Notes: generated by a model from the letters alone, not told the origin. A stretch of DNA of 22,621 nucleotides from RUG14300 sp964391805 (GCA_964391805.1 CAYMNK010000019.1:1-22621), one strand, 5' to 3'. Shown: positions 7,441 to 16,334, numbered from the stretch's first letter. A program made the numbers and translations.

Positions 7441-7770
7441 TAACCACTATACATGTCATACTGAGCTATCATAGTACTTCCCGTACTGTCATACTGAGCG
7501 TAAGCGAAGTCGAAATTCGAGTGTAACGAGAATCAAACGATTTAATCGTTTGGTATCTTGCGGACGATAATGTGCAGATGATTTAATGACATCCTTGTTA
7601 ATATGGAATAAGATACCGACACTTCGTGTCGCCCTATCGGGTTCGACTACAGTCTGTCGACTTTCGCTCAGTATGACATTTATTTATCCTCAATATTGCA
7701 ATATATCATTCGCTGTAGGCAAACATTATTCATCATTTTACGGAGTATAGCATCGTTCATATTAACTATC
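7441..7770. repeat. Composite dispersed repeat, copy A
   Basis: This non-coding stretch has two parts. At 7454-7678 TGTCATACTGAGC occurs twice directly (7454-7466 and 7487-7499) and once inverted (GCTCAGTATGACA, 7666-7678), giving terminal inverted repeats around about 190 bases with small internal hairpins such as CGACACTTCGTGTCG (7618-7632). At about 7690-7762, read on the minus strand, is a degenerate array of short palindromes separated by TGATG-like spacers (for example ATGATGAATAATGTTTGCC). The same two-part structure recurs inverted at 18593-18800. It resembles a MITE- or REP-like element with no coding capacity. The rest of 7328-7854 shows no gene. Confidence 0.65.
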
Positions 7771-7854
7771 GGTCAAAATCGCTTTTAAAGGGCAAAATCT
7801 TCTACAATGATATAATTTTTTTTATTAATTATGAGTTAAAGTTTTTTATCGGTG

Positions 7855-7883
7855 TTGCAATAAACAATTATTTATAGTATAAT
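7855..7883 (+). promoter_or_regulatory. Promoter of the giant modular protein
   Basis: TTGCAA (7855-7860) and TATAAT (7878-7883) are separated by exactly 17 bases. The predicted start near 7890 gives a leader of about 50 bases. A strong GAGGAGGA ribosome binding site (7926-7933) lies 6 bases before the ATG at 7940. Confidence 0.75.
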
Positions 7884-7939
7884 ATATTTATTATAAACAT
7901 TTTCTATATTTTTAGAAATGTTTACGAGGAGGAAAAACT

Positions 7940-10900
7940 ATGCCAAGAATCAAAAAAAGAAAGGTACCAGCATGCGTTACTTGTTGTTTAGTAATGCTTT
8001 GTATATGCGTAGTATTCACAGTAGGCGTTGTCATTGCGGCTAACGTTGTTTTTAATACGAATGTAAGTCCTTTAATAGGAGGAGTTAAACTCAATGAATG
8101 TATTAGCCTTTTAAACGGCGCGCTACATTCGAATAGGGACGATCTCGTCAAAGAAGAATACACCCAAGAAGACCTTAATGATTTCTATACAAAATTAAAC
8201 TCAGCGCTTTATCAAGCGGATATGACCGAAGAAGAATATATTTCGAGATATAATGCTCTTTCGGAGGACGAAAAAGCGGAATACGGCTCGTTAGATGCAT
8301 ATAAAGAAGCACATCCCCATAGAGTCGACCTTGAGGTTATAGATAGCGTGCTTAACTTAGGCGATTTAATCGGTGGCAGTAACAGTGATGATGGTTATAT
8401 CGAAGAAAGCGAATTGAGTGCCGCCGGTGAAGAAGGCGAAGAAAGTACCGATAACGAAACACTTGAAGCATTATTTAAAGAGTTGTCCTTTAGTTTTAAC
8501 GATCTAAAAGATTATCCTTATAAAGATAGTGAAGATTATGAATATACAACCTTTCAAGTAAAAGATAAAGAGGTTGCCGCTTTAATAGGCGATATAGTAT
8601 CGTTTGTATTTAAGTATGTTGACCTCAGCCAAAGCATTTCTCAATTAGCGGGTGTTGATCTATCCAATTATGCCGGCGTACCTCAAGTAATTTTCAGCGA
8701 TGTTTCCTTAGAAGGCGACGGAACTAATCCTAAATTGTACATCACGGTGGAATTAGAACTTAGAAAACTCGTCAGCGACATAGTAACTCCCATGCTTGTA
8801 GAGCAAGGAATACCCGAATTTGCAATTAATGCCGTTAAAGCAATATTGCCTGAAGAATTCTTTGTTTCACTTGAAACATATCCCGAAGATGATAGCAAAG
8901 AAGTAACTGTATATATCAACAACTTTAACAATACCCAAAGCGACAATCTAAAGAAAATCGTCAATGCTTTACTTGGCGATGTTAATTTATTCCCGGACGA
9001 AAGTTCGGACGAAGAAATTGACCAGGATATAGCTGTATCCCCCGAAAACACAGGAAATGTATTTAGTCAAGTCAATGCTAAGATAGTAGAAGTTTTCGAT
9101 AAGATTAACGATTATATGCCTATCGAATTTATTGCCGAAGGCGAAACCGATATGACCTTGAGAATATCACATATTCAAGGTTTACTCCAAATAGCAGGAT
9201 TATTCGACGTTAACGATATCGAAAACAGTATCACGCCCCATGAGTTTATGACAACCCTTCGTTGTCTATTGGACGAAGCAAGCGCATCAAATTATGCCGA
9301 TGGCGAAACACTTGAAAGTTTATATATTCAAATCGAAAAAAAATACGGTATTGCCGACGAATATTGGAATGATAACAGTTTATTCGATACCGAAACGTTG
9401 AGTAATATCACCTCCGAAATCCATTTAGATAATGTTGAGTTTAATGAAAATGCGGATATGAAGGTGAATATTACCGACCGCGAATTAACCACGCTTATCA
9501 CCGAGGCAGTCCAAAGCGGATTATTTAATCAAACAGACGAAAGTGTATCCGCAGCCGAAGATGAAGAGGAATCGAGCAGTTCTATACTTAAATCGATTAC
9601 ATTTGACAGTATTTACATCGTTGCTAACGGTAATGAGACTATAACGAATCCGTACACAAGAGAGGACGGCGACAACATCATAACGGTGAATAGCGGACAT
9701 TGTGAATTCTATCAAATTTACGCCACAGTGCGTGTAAATATAGCCGATTTATTGTTTGCCGAAAGCGAGGAATCAAGTTCGGCTATGATGAATTCTCTTC
9801 AAAAAGCATTACCTGAAGGATTAAGTTTTGCTCTCATTTTAAATATAAAAGATGTCTTTGATGAGTCTAACGAATTAGCGGACCGAGTCGTAGGTGCAAA
9901 AGTCAATAAAACTACCGTTAGAATTAACAATTTCAATGATTATTATTCCGATTTGGTTATCAAAATAATCGAAAAAATGATTACTAAATTATCGTCTTCG
10001 GAAGAAGGTGAATCGAGTTTCGATATCGATTCGATCTTCACTCAAATCGAGGACGGATTTAGTAGTGTTCTCAGCATAATGAAGGATACATTAAATTGTA
10101 ATATCCTATTAAAAGGTGCGTCGTTAGACGATGACGGTAATCCTCAAAAGAATAAAGGTTCAATAATACTTCCGAGTGTTTATGAATTAATAAGCGGTGC
10201 ATCATCCAAAAACGCATCTAACGAAAAAGATATACTTACTATAGAGCAATCACGCGAATTATTGATACAGGTATACGGTACCGATATCGGAATTATTGGC
10301 GACGACGATTATGATAGTAGTAAAAAGTATGATCATACATTAAGTAGATACCAATCGGGTTCTGCCGATGAGTTTTTAGGCGAATTATCTAAAAACTATT
10401 ATATGAATACCATACTTACGGTTGACGATATTATTGACGGAAATATAGAAATATCCGCCGATTCTCTTAACTTTAACGGTGAAAACGGACTTTATAAAGA
10501 TAACACAGATATATCCAAATTGGACGTTACACTAAAGAGCGACGCTTTAGCCGACCTTATCCAACAAAGCGGTAAACTCGATTCGATATCCGCTGCGGAA
10601 GAAGAATCGTCTACATCGAGCGATTTGATTAATAAATTATCAATTGTCAACTCTTCATATGTTTGGGAAGGTAGCGATTTATATATCAATTTCGATTTCG
10701 AAGTTGAACTTAATAAAGATTTATTATCGTCGGACGAAGGCTTATCATTGGAAAATTTAATTCCTTCCAAAGCTTATCTATCGGCAAGAATTTTAATCGA
10801 AAGTGATTCAGCCGATCTATATAGGACCGATATATTGCTAAATAAAAAATCCATCGATAATCTCTGTAAGTTGATTAGATCTTTTGCCGATCCCGAATTT

Positions 10901-13900
10901 TCGGACGATGAATTAACTAAGACAATAAAAGATTCGATAAGCGAAGTATTCGATACCATTAAAGAAAATATTAATCTCGAATATTCCAACGAGGGTAATC
11001 AATCTATTAAATTTAAAAACGTATTCAATACCATTAATAAGTTATCACATAAGAATGACGACAATTATGAATCGGATAATGATGACGATAAGGCTTTGAG
11101 AGCAAGACTTCAAGAGTTTGCAAGACAACCGGAATATACTACAAACTCCGACGAAATTGTTAGTAGTATAAGCAATCTCAGTAAGTTTGAAGCAGAGCTT
11201 GTTTATACAAATAAGGATGCCGACGACTTCTTCGATGATATTAATAATAACTACTATATCTCAGACAGTAACAAGATTAATAGTAACTCATTGTCCGATA
11301 TGAATTCGGTTAGTGGAGATATCATAGATTTCAACAAACTCTATACCGATAATAGAACTATTGAAGAAATGCAAATCAAATTGACAAGCACAAGATTTGC
11401 TTCGTTGGCTAACAGTTTAGTAGGTGATATTTCGTTAGATAGTTCTTCGACCTCGGCTGCCGGAGAATCTTCATCATCCGATATAGGTGCAAAGATTGTT
11501 CAAACAAAGATAAGCGTGAATGACGAAGGAAAAGCATCGTTAAGAATACTACTTTTAGTTACCCTTAATTCGAGCGATGAAACACTCAAGAAGTTATTAC
11601 CGTCTCATTTCTTTATCACGGCAGATATCGACCTTAGTGCAAACGAAAGCGGTATCAAAGAATATACATCTGTTCTTTATATCAACAATATGACGGAAAA
11701 TGAAACTAATGATTTATTCAATAGAATCAAATTGTTAGAAGATGCTTTCGAGACATCATTCGGCTTCGATATAGATTCCGTTAAATCGGCTCTTAGTGAT
11801 AATATCAAAGACGTTTTCGATAATAATATGAATATGTTCGGCGAATTGAATATCAAGGACGGATATATAGATATTCCCAACGTATTCGAATATATTACCG
11901 GTGGTTCTATTGAGGGTACTACATATAATCCCGATAAACCTATGTTTGAGGTAAGTCCTTTATCGTCGACAAAAGGTTCATACGGAATTGACGAAAACGG
12001 TAAAGCGGGCTACTACGAAAATGCTAACTTTATAGTTTTAGGCGACGCCGTTAAGGTAGACGATATTTGGGGATATTATGATGGTGATAAATTTATTTCT
12101 ATTCAAACATTACCCGAACAATTAATGAATAACCTAAGAGTATTCGGTAACAAACCGACCGAAAGTAAAAATACCATTAAAGTTGGTGACTATTTAGGTT
12201 ACGAAATTCTTAATTACAATGGTATCGAAGATTCAAAAACAGAAACCGCAACCGAAACAATTACGGTATACGGTGAAATAGATATTCACTTACAAGACGC
12301 AGAAGACGGTTTCTATCATTGGAATAGTTCCGGTTCTTATTACTATGACGAACAAGCTCATTTCTTCGATATGGTAAACACTAATTACTATATTACAAAT
12401 GATGATAACAAAATTACGGCTAAAAAGATAGTCGATAATGAGGTTATAACACTTAATAATGACTTATTCGATTTCAAGGAATTATATGCCGATCAAAGAA
12501 AATGGGATGATACACTTATCAAGGTAAAAGGTAACGTGTTTGCTGCTTTAGCCAAAGAATTTTACGACGGAGGAATTAAAATAACCGAAAACGACAGTGC
12601 AGAAGTTGTACAAATGCACATTTTCACTACGGATAAAGAGGAAAATAACGATAATCTAATGAGTGTTGACGGTAAAAAATACACAACACTTAGAACAGTT
12701 ATAAGAGTATCGTTAACCGATGAATCGAGTATACTGCCAGAATACTTATATATGGTAGTGTATACCATAGTAGATCCTACAGCCGATGAAAGTATAAGAT
12801 TTAATTCCGAGTTTATAATCAACGACTTTGGTTATAAATATGTAGATATAGATAGTTACCAAGGATTACAAGGCCAAATCGATGAAACTCAAAGTTTTAT
12901 CGATCGCTTGAATACTATAAAGGCGTCTTTCGGTATTGAATTCGATTTTAATCTTGACGATATCAAGAAAACGATCAAAAATACATTCCAAGAAATTTTC
13001 GAGGAAGATTTACAAGCATTCGGCGAATTGGAATACAAAGACGATTCTATCATTATACCTAATATTTTCCAATATATGACAGGCGGACAGTTAATAAAGA
13101 GTAGTGATGGAAGCAGTGACCTTGTATATAATAACGATGACGAGCACAAAATGTTGGAATCTGATGGTAAAACAAAAACAGATCCCGAAATTTTGAGAGA
13201 GAGATTCCAAGAACTGGGTAACGGTGAAAATTACAACAGACAAAGTATAGCTGTATGGAATAAATCAGGTGTATACTATAATGATAATATCTACTCATCC
13301 GACGATCTCGATAAGTTCTATGAAGATGTTAAAGCATACTATTTCTTAAATAACAAACCGACGCAAAGTGCATTCACGAGCGGTAGTAGTTATTTCAATG
13401 ATTTAACCGGAAATAGTTTTGACAGCACTTTCAATCTCAGAGGAACGCCGAGTACATTAGATAATTCCGACCCGAGATACGGATATATTACGAAGGGATT
13501 GTATAACTATGCGGGTGAACAAATTTCACTTAAGATGTCCGATAAAGCCATAGCTGGATTGATTAACGATCAAAATGCTATAACTATCGATGGTGGTATG
13601 AATGTTAATAAAATAGAGGTAACTTCCATTAAGTTTATTTATCAAAATGACAAGCATATGACTATCGAAATAACATCAAAAATATACACTGCTCAAAACG
13701 GAGTTAAAACTAATCCGCTTCCAGAAGTATTCTATATGACAACTATAACCGAAAGAACAGTTAACGGTGCAGATGTCAATTATGATACAGAAGTTGCGGT
13801 TAATGCGTTCACTCCCGATGATTTAACTAATTTCCTTGCTAATATCAAACACGTAGAATTGGCATCCAAGACAGGATTTACCGAAAACCTCACCACCGAC

Positions 13901-14689
13901 GCAATATCCGAATCGGTTGAAAATGCACTTAAAGAGATGTTAGACGGTAAACTTAAAGACTACACCGATGGTTACGGTAGATACACCGATAGCGATGACG
14001 GATGCGGTTATATTCAATTCCCGAATATTTACAAGAAAATATTCGAAACTACAGGTGCAACCGTAGGCGATGAAAAAACTATGCAAAGCGTAATCGTTAA
14101 ACTTAACAATAAGGACGAGTATCTCGATAAGAATAAGTACGGCTACGATACACAGATTCCTTCATTTGGTGCTTCTTATATAACCGATAAACAATTCGGG
14201 ATAGGTCTACATGGATTATTCACAGGGGACGATAGCTATAGCTATATAAGTATAGAACAAGTAGTTATATTCAAAGATACAAACGTCGGCTATAGCGAAT
14301 ACGAGAAGCTTATACAAAATATAGATTCGTCGTTTGAATTTAGCGAAGGAAACGGATACTTCTTCATAACTGTATCAATAGATGCGTCATTACTTAACTG
14401 CAATATGGCTCTTGCCCCTGATAAGATATATGTATCGGTACTAATGGATAGTAACGGTAATTTAGTTAAGAAAACAGAATCCGCAGAAACGATTAAGTTT
14501 ATACAAAACTTCAATCAAACCGAAATGAATATGTTTATGAGTATATTTAGCGATGATAATAATAAACTCGATTTCGATACTAAGATTGAAAATAACGCAA
14601 AAACTGTAATGATGTTGGTTACGGGAAGCAAAGAACTTAATCAACACACCGATTTCTCTGAGTACTACGGTTATATCGGTACAAAATAA
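7940..14689 (+). CDS. Giant membrane-anchored modular protein of unknown function
   Basis: A 2249-residue protein I do not recognise. A basic N terminus (MPRIKKRKVPAC) is followed by one hydrophobic helix (about 11-36) without a clear lipobox, so it is probably anchored by an uncleaved signal with the rest outside the membrane. The remainder is acidic and rich in Ser, Asn, Asp and Tyr, with no enzyme motif seen. I resolve about seven diverged modules starting near residues 203, 507, 861, 1144, 1523, 1860 and 2103. Each begins with a strand leading to A-x-L-I-like helix (VKDKEVAALI, ITDRELTTLI, LKSDALADLI, MSDKAIAGLI; the last module lacks it), then beta strands, an LPEEFF/LPEGLS/LPSHFF/LPEYLY/LPEVFY segment, and a strand ending INNF or INNM. 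Most close with a helix and a segment like IPNVFEYITGG or IPNIFQYMTGG. Linkers contain NYY motifs and Ser/Glu-rich patches. There is no sortase signal at the C terminus. It has its own promoter and a terminator and sits directly before dnaA. Confidence 0.85.
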   Translation: MPRIKKRKVPACVTCCLVMLCICVVFTVGVVIAANVVFNTNVSPLIGGVKLNECISLLNGALHSNRDDLVKEEYTQEDLNDFYTKLNSALYQADMTEEEYISRYNALSEDEKAEYGSLDAYKEAHPHRVDLEVIDSVLNLGDLIGGSNSDDGYIEESELSAAGEEGEESTDNETLEALFKELSFSFNDLKDYPYKDSEDYEYTTFQVKDKEVAALIGDIVSFVFKYVDLSQSISQLAGVDLSNYAGVPQVIFSDVSLEGDGTNPKLYITVELELRKLVSDIVTPMLVEQGIPEFAINAVKAILPEEFFVSLETYPEDDSKEVTVYINNFNNTQSDNLKKIVNALLGDVNLFPDESSDEEIDQDIAVSPENTGNVFSQVNAKIVEVFDKINDYMPIEFIAEGETDMTLRISHIQGLLQIAGLFDVNDIENSITPHEFMTTLRCLLDEASASNYADGETLESLYIQIEKKYGIADEYWNDNSLFDTETLSNITSEIHLDNVEFNENADMKVNITDRELTTLITEAVQSGLFNQTDESVSAAEDEEESSSSILKSITFDSIYIVANGNETITNPYTREDGDNIITVNSGHCEFYQIYATVRVNIADLLFAESEESSSAMMNSLQKALPEGLSFALILNIKDVFDESNELADRVVGAKVNKTTVRINNFNDYYSDLVIKIIEKMITKLSSSEEGESSFDIDSIFTQIEDGFSSVLSIMKDTLNCNILLKGASLDDDGNPQKNKGSIILPSVYELISGASSKNASNEKDILTIEQSRELLIQVYGTDIGIIGDDDYDSSKKYDHTLSRYQSGSADEFLGELSKNYYMNTILTVDDIIDGNIEISADSLNFNGENGLYKDNTDISKLDVTLKSDALADLIQQSGKLDSISAAEEESSTSSDLINKLSIVNSSYVWEGSDLYINFDFEVELNKDLLSSDEGLSLENLIPSKAYLSARILIESDSADLYRTDILLNKKSIDNLCKLIRSFADPEFSDDELTKTIKDSISEVFDTIKENINLEYSNEGNQSIKFKNVFNTINKLSHKNDDNYESDNDDDKALRARLQEFARQPEYTTNSDEIVSSISNLSKFEAELVYTNKDADDFFDDINNNYYISDSNKINSNSLSDMNSVSGDIIDFNKLYTDNRTIEEMQIKLTSTRFASLANSLVGDISLDSSSTSAAGESSSSDIGAKIVQTKISVNDEGKASLRILLLVTLNSSDETLKKLLPSHFFITADIDLSANESGIKEYTSVLYINNMTENETNDLFNRIKLLEDAFETSFGFDIDSVKSALSDNIKDVFDNNMNMFGELNIKDGYIDIPNVFEYITGGSIEGTTYNPDKPMFEVSPLSSTKGSYGIDENGKAGYYENANFIVLGDAVKVDDIWGYYDGDKFISIQTLPEQLMNNLRVFGNKPTESKNTIKVGDYLGYEILNYNGIEDSKTETATETITVYGEIDIHLQDAEDGFYHWNSSGSYYYDEQAHFFDMVNTNYYITNDDNKITAKKIVDNEVITLNNDLFDFKELYADQRKWDDTLIKVKGNVFAALAKEFYDGGIKITENDSAEVVQMHIFTTDKEENNDNLMSVDGKKYTTLRTVIRVSLTDESSILPEYLYMVVYTIVDPTADESIRFNSEFIINDFGYKYVDIDSYQGLQGQIDETQSFIDRLNTIKASFGIEFDFNLDDIKKTIKNTFQEIFEEDLQAFGELEYKDDSIIIPNIFQYMTGGQLIKSSDGSSDLVYNNDDEHKMLESDGKTKTDPEILRERFQELGNGENYNRQSIAVWNKSGVYYNDNIYSSDDLDKFYEDVKAYYFLNNKPTQSAFTSGSSYFNDLTGNSFDSTFNLRGTPSTLDNSDPRYGYITKGLYNYAGEQISLKMSDKAIAGLINDQNAITIDGGMNVNKIEVTSIKFIYQNDKHMTIEITSKIYTAQNGVKTNPLPEVFYMTTITERTVNGADVNYDTEVAVNAFTPDDLTNFLANIKHVELASKTGFTENLTTDAISESVENALKEMLDGKLKDYTDGYGRYTDSDDGCGYIQFPNIYKKIFETTGATVGDEKTMQSVIVKLNNKDEYLDKNKYGYDTQIPSFGASYITDKQFGIGLHGLFTGDDSYSYISIEQVVIFKDTNVGYSEYEKLIQNIDSSFEFSEGNGYFFITVSIDASLLNCNMALAPDKIYVSVLMDSNGNLVKKTESAETIKFIQNFNQTEMNMFMSIFSDDNNKLDFDTKIENNAKTVMMLVTGSKELNQHTDFSEYYGYIGTK

Positions 14690-14699
14690 AAAATAAAAA

Positions 14700-14741
14700 T
14701 TTAATCTACCTTCGTTGACTTATTTGCGAAGGTAGATTAAA
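14700..14741 (+). terminator. Hairpin terminator between the giant gene and dnaA
   Basis: TTTAATCTACCTTCG (14700-14714) and CGAAGGTAGATTAAA (14727-14741) form a perfect 15-base-pair stem around a 12-base loop, 11 bases after the giant gene's stop. The T tract after it on the plus strand is weak (CTATTTTCT), while the minus-strand side runs into a long T-rich tract, so it may act in both directions. Its loop holds the -35 of the likely dnaA promoter. Confidence 0.7.
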
Positions 14742-14743
14742 CT
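14715..14743 (+). promoter_or_regulatory. Candidate dnaA promoter inside the hairpin
   Basis: TTGACT (14715-14720) in the hairpin loop and TAAACT (14738-14743) at the 3' arm are 17 bases apart, matching the consensus at 5 of 6 and 4 of 6 positions. The predicted start near 14750 would precede AAAGGA (14761-14766) and the dnaA ATG (14776). There is little other room for a promoter between the hairpin and dnaA. Confidence 0.4.
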
Positions 14744-14775
14744 ATTTTCTAAGAATAATTAAAGGATAGTAACTA

Positions 14776-16128
14776 ATGATCAATTTACAGGACACTAATA
14801 AAATTTGGGCTAAAATAACGGATAAACTTTCGGTTTCGGTATCCATCGTGACCTATCTCGTTTATTTTAAAAATATAGTTCCTTATACAGTTAGAGATAA
14901 CACGTTGGTGCTTTTAGCTCCGTTGGAATCCCATAGAAACGTTATTAACGAATATCATCGTGATACGTTACTTAAAGTATTCAAGGAATGCGATGCCCCT
15001 TTTGACGATTTTATTATTATTATAGATTCGGAGAAAGATTCTTTTACTCCGCTTATAGATAAAGAACCCGTTGCCGATACGGTAGAATTGAGCAATTCCA
15101 TGAGTTTCATCAAGGAATATACATTCAGCTCATTCGTCGTCGGTGACAGTAATAAATTGGCAGCTATGGCTGCTATGGCAGTAGCAGATAAACCGGGGAG
15201 TATATATAATCCTTTATTCATATACAGTAAACCGGGACTTGGTAAAACGCACCTATTGAACGCCATAGGTAATTTTATTAGAGATAATCGCAAGGATTAT
15301 GATATAATGTACGTTACCGCAGAGAATTTCACCAACGATTATATTTACAGCATCCGTAATAATAAAAATGCCGACTTTATGAAGTCGTTTAACGACAAAT
15401 ACAGAGGCAAAGACGTATTGATGATCGATGACGTTCAATTTTTAGAAAAGGCTGAAAAGACTCAAGAGGCACTATTCCATATTTTTAATGACTTACACGC
15501 TAAAAATAAGCAAATTATCATATCTTCGGATAGACCGATCAAAAACCTTACATTCTTTGACGAAAGATTAGCATCGAGGTTTGCAAGCGGTATAACCGTA
15601 GATATTCAACCCCCTTCATACGAAGATAGAGTTGCCATATTACTTCACAAGGCTCATCAATATAATTTCAATATAAGCGAAAAAATATTGTATTACTTAG
15701 CCGATCTCGAGAAAAATAATATAAGGGTACTCGAAGGTATGCTAAAAACGGTTGGCATTTATTCCAAGCTTAAGGAGCCTGTTGATTCTATAGAATTCGT
15801 TCAGGAAGCTTTGAGAGCAATAACTACTACAGAAGGTAAAATAACTAACGAAACGATTACTCAAGCGACTGCTGATTATTTCGGCGTCAAAATGGAAGAC
15901 GTTTTAGGCTCACGAAGAACAAAAGACGTAGTCGTGCCCAGACAGTTCGCGATATATCTTATTTCGGTAATGTTGCCCGAAAATCCGCTATCCAATATGG
16001 TAGAATATTTCAAGAGAGATCACTCTACCATTATCAGTGCAAGGGATAAAATCGGTAGACTCTATGAAACCGACGAAGAGACAAAAACTAAGGTCGATGA
16101 CATTAAAAACATAGTTTTGAACAAATAA
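14776..16128 (+). CDS. dnaA: Chromosomal replication initiator DnaA
   Basis: An AAA+ ATPase of 450 residues that binds DnaA boxes and opens oriC. The layout follows the family: an N-terminal domain (about 1-75), a linker, the AAA+ domain with Walker A KPGLGKTH (about residues 151-158) and Walker B VLMIDDVQFL (about 213-222), sensor region ISSDRPIKNL, and a C-terminal helix-turn-helix domain. In the DNA-binding signature, PRQFAIYL is kept, but the usual GGRDHTTV reads FKRDHSTI (about 413-420). The Arg, Asp, His and Thr that contact DnaA boxes remain, while the two glycines are replaced. AAAGGA lies 9 bases before the ATG. It is followed by the probable origin, dnaN and recF. Confidence 0.97.
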   Translation: MINLQDTNKIWAKITDKLSVSVSIVTYLVYFKNIVPYTVRDNTLVLLAPLESHRNVINEYHRDTLLKVFKECDAPFDDFIIIIDSEKDSFTPLIDKEPVADTVELSNSMSFIKEYTFSSFVVGDSNKLAAMAAMAVADKPGSIYNPLFIYSKPGLGKTHLLNAIGNFIRDNRKDYDIMYVTAENFTNDYIYSIRNNKNADFMKSFNDKYRGKDVLMIDDVQFLEKAEKTQEALFHIFNDLHAKNKQIIISSDRPIKNLTFFDERLASRFASGITVDIQPPSYEDRVAILLHKAHQYNFNISEKILYYLADLEKNNIRVLEGMLKTVGIYSKLKEPVDSIEFVQEALRAITTTEGKITNETITQATADYFGVKMEDVLGSRRTKDVVVPRQFAIYLISVMLPENPLSNMVEYFKRDHSTIISARDKIGRLYETDEETKTKVDDIKNIVLNK

Positions 16129-16334
16129 CAACATCTAATCCAATAGTTATCCACCGTTATTAGAGAAAGTTATTAACTGTACAAATCGTTACATAGACAC
16201 AAAATATTGGGGCTAAAAGCCCTGTAATCACCAAATATATTGGGGTAAAAACCACTTTTCCACTTATCAACCCACATTATAATGGAAGATTACGAATTAA
16301 ATTGAATAATAATAAACTAAGGAGCAATCAACAT
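16129..16334. other. Probable replication origin (oriC) between dnaA and dnaN
   Basis: The gap between dnaA and dnaN carries DnaA-box-like 9-mers: TTATCCACC (16147-16155, one off the TTATCCACA consensus), TTTTCCACT (16256-16264) and TTATCAACC (16264-16272), with weaker ones such as TTATTAACT near 16170. Two copies of ATATTGGGG followed by a TAAAA run lie at 16204-16212 and 16237-16245, 33 bases apart, about three helical turns. The first overlaps a small hairpin GGGCTAAAAGCCC (16210-16222). Location and box content fit a dnaA-linked origin; the unwinding region is not identified with certainty. Confidence 0.72.
16278..16283 (+). promoter_or_regulatory. -10 element of a likely dnaN promoter
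   Basis: A perfect TATAAT lies 52 bases before the dnaN ATG. The matching -35 is poor and falls in the DnaA-box-like sequence at 16256-16272, so DnaA bound there could affect dnaN transcription. Inferred from position only. Confidence 0.45.

Noticed and set aside
7940..14689. Giant protein considered as an adhesin with known repeats or a sortase-anchored protein
   Set aside because: No LPXTG-type signal, no S-layer homology motif and no recognisable Ig-like or choline-binding repeats are visible; the anchor is N-terminal.
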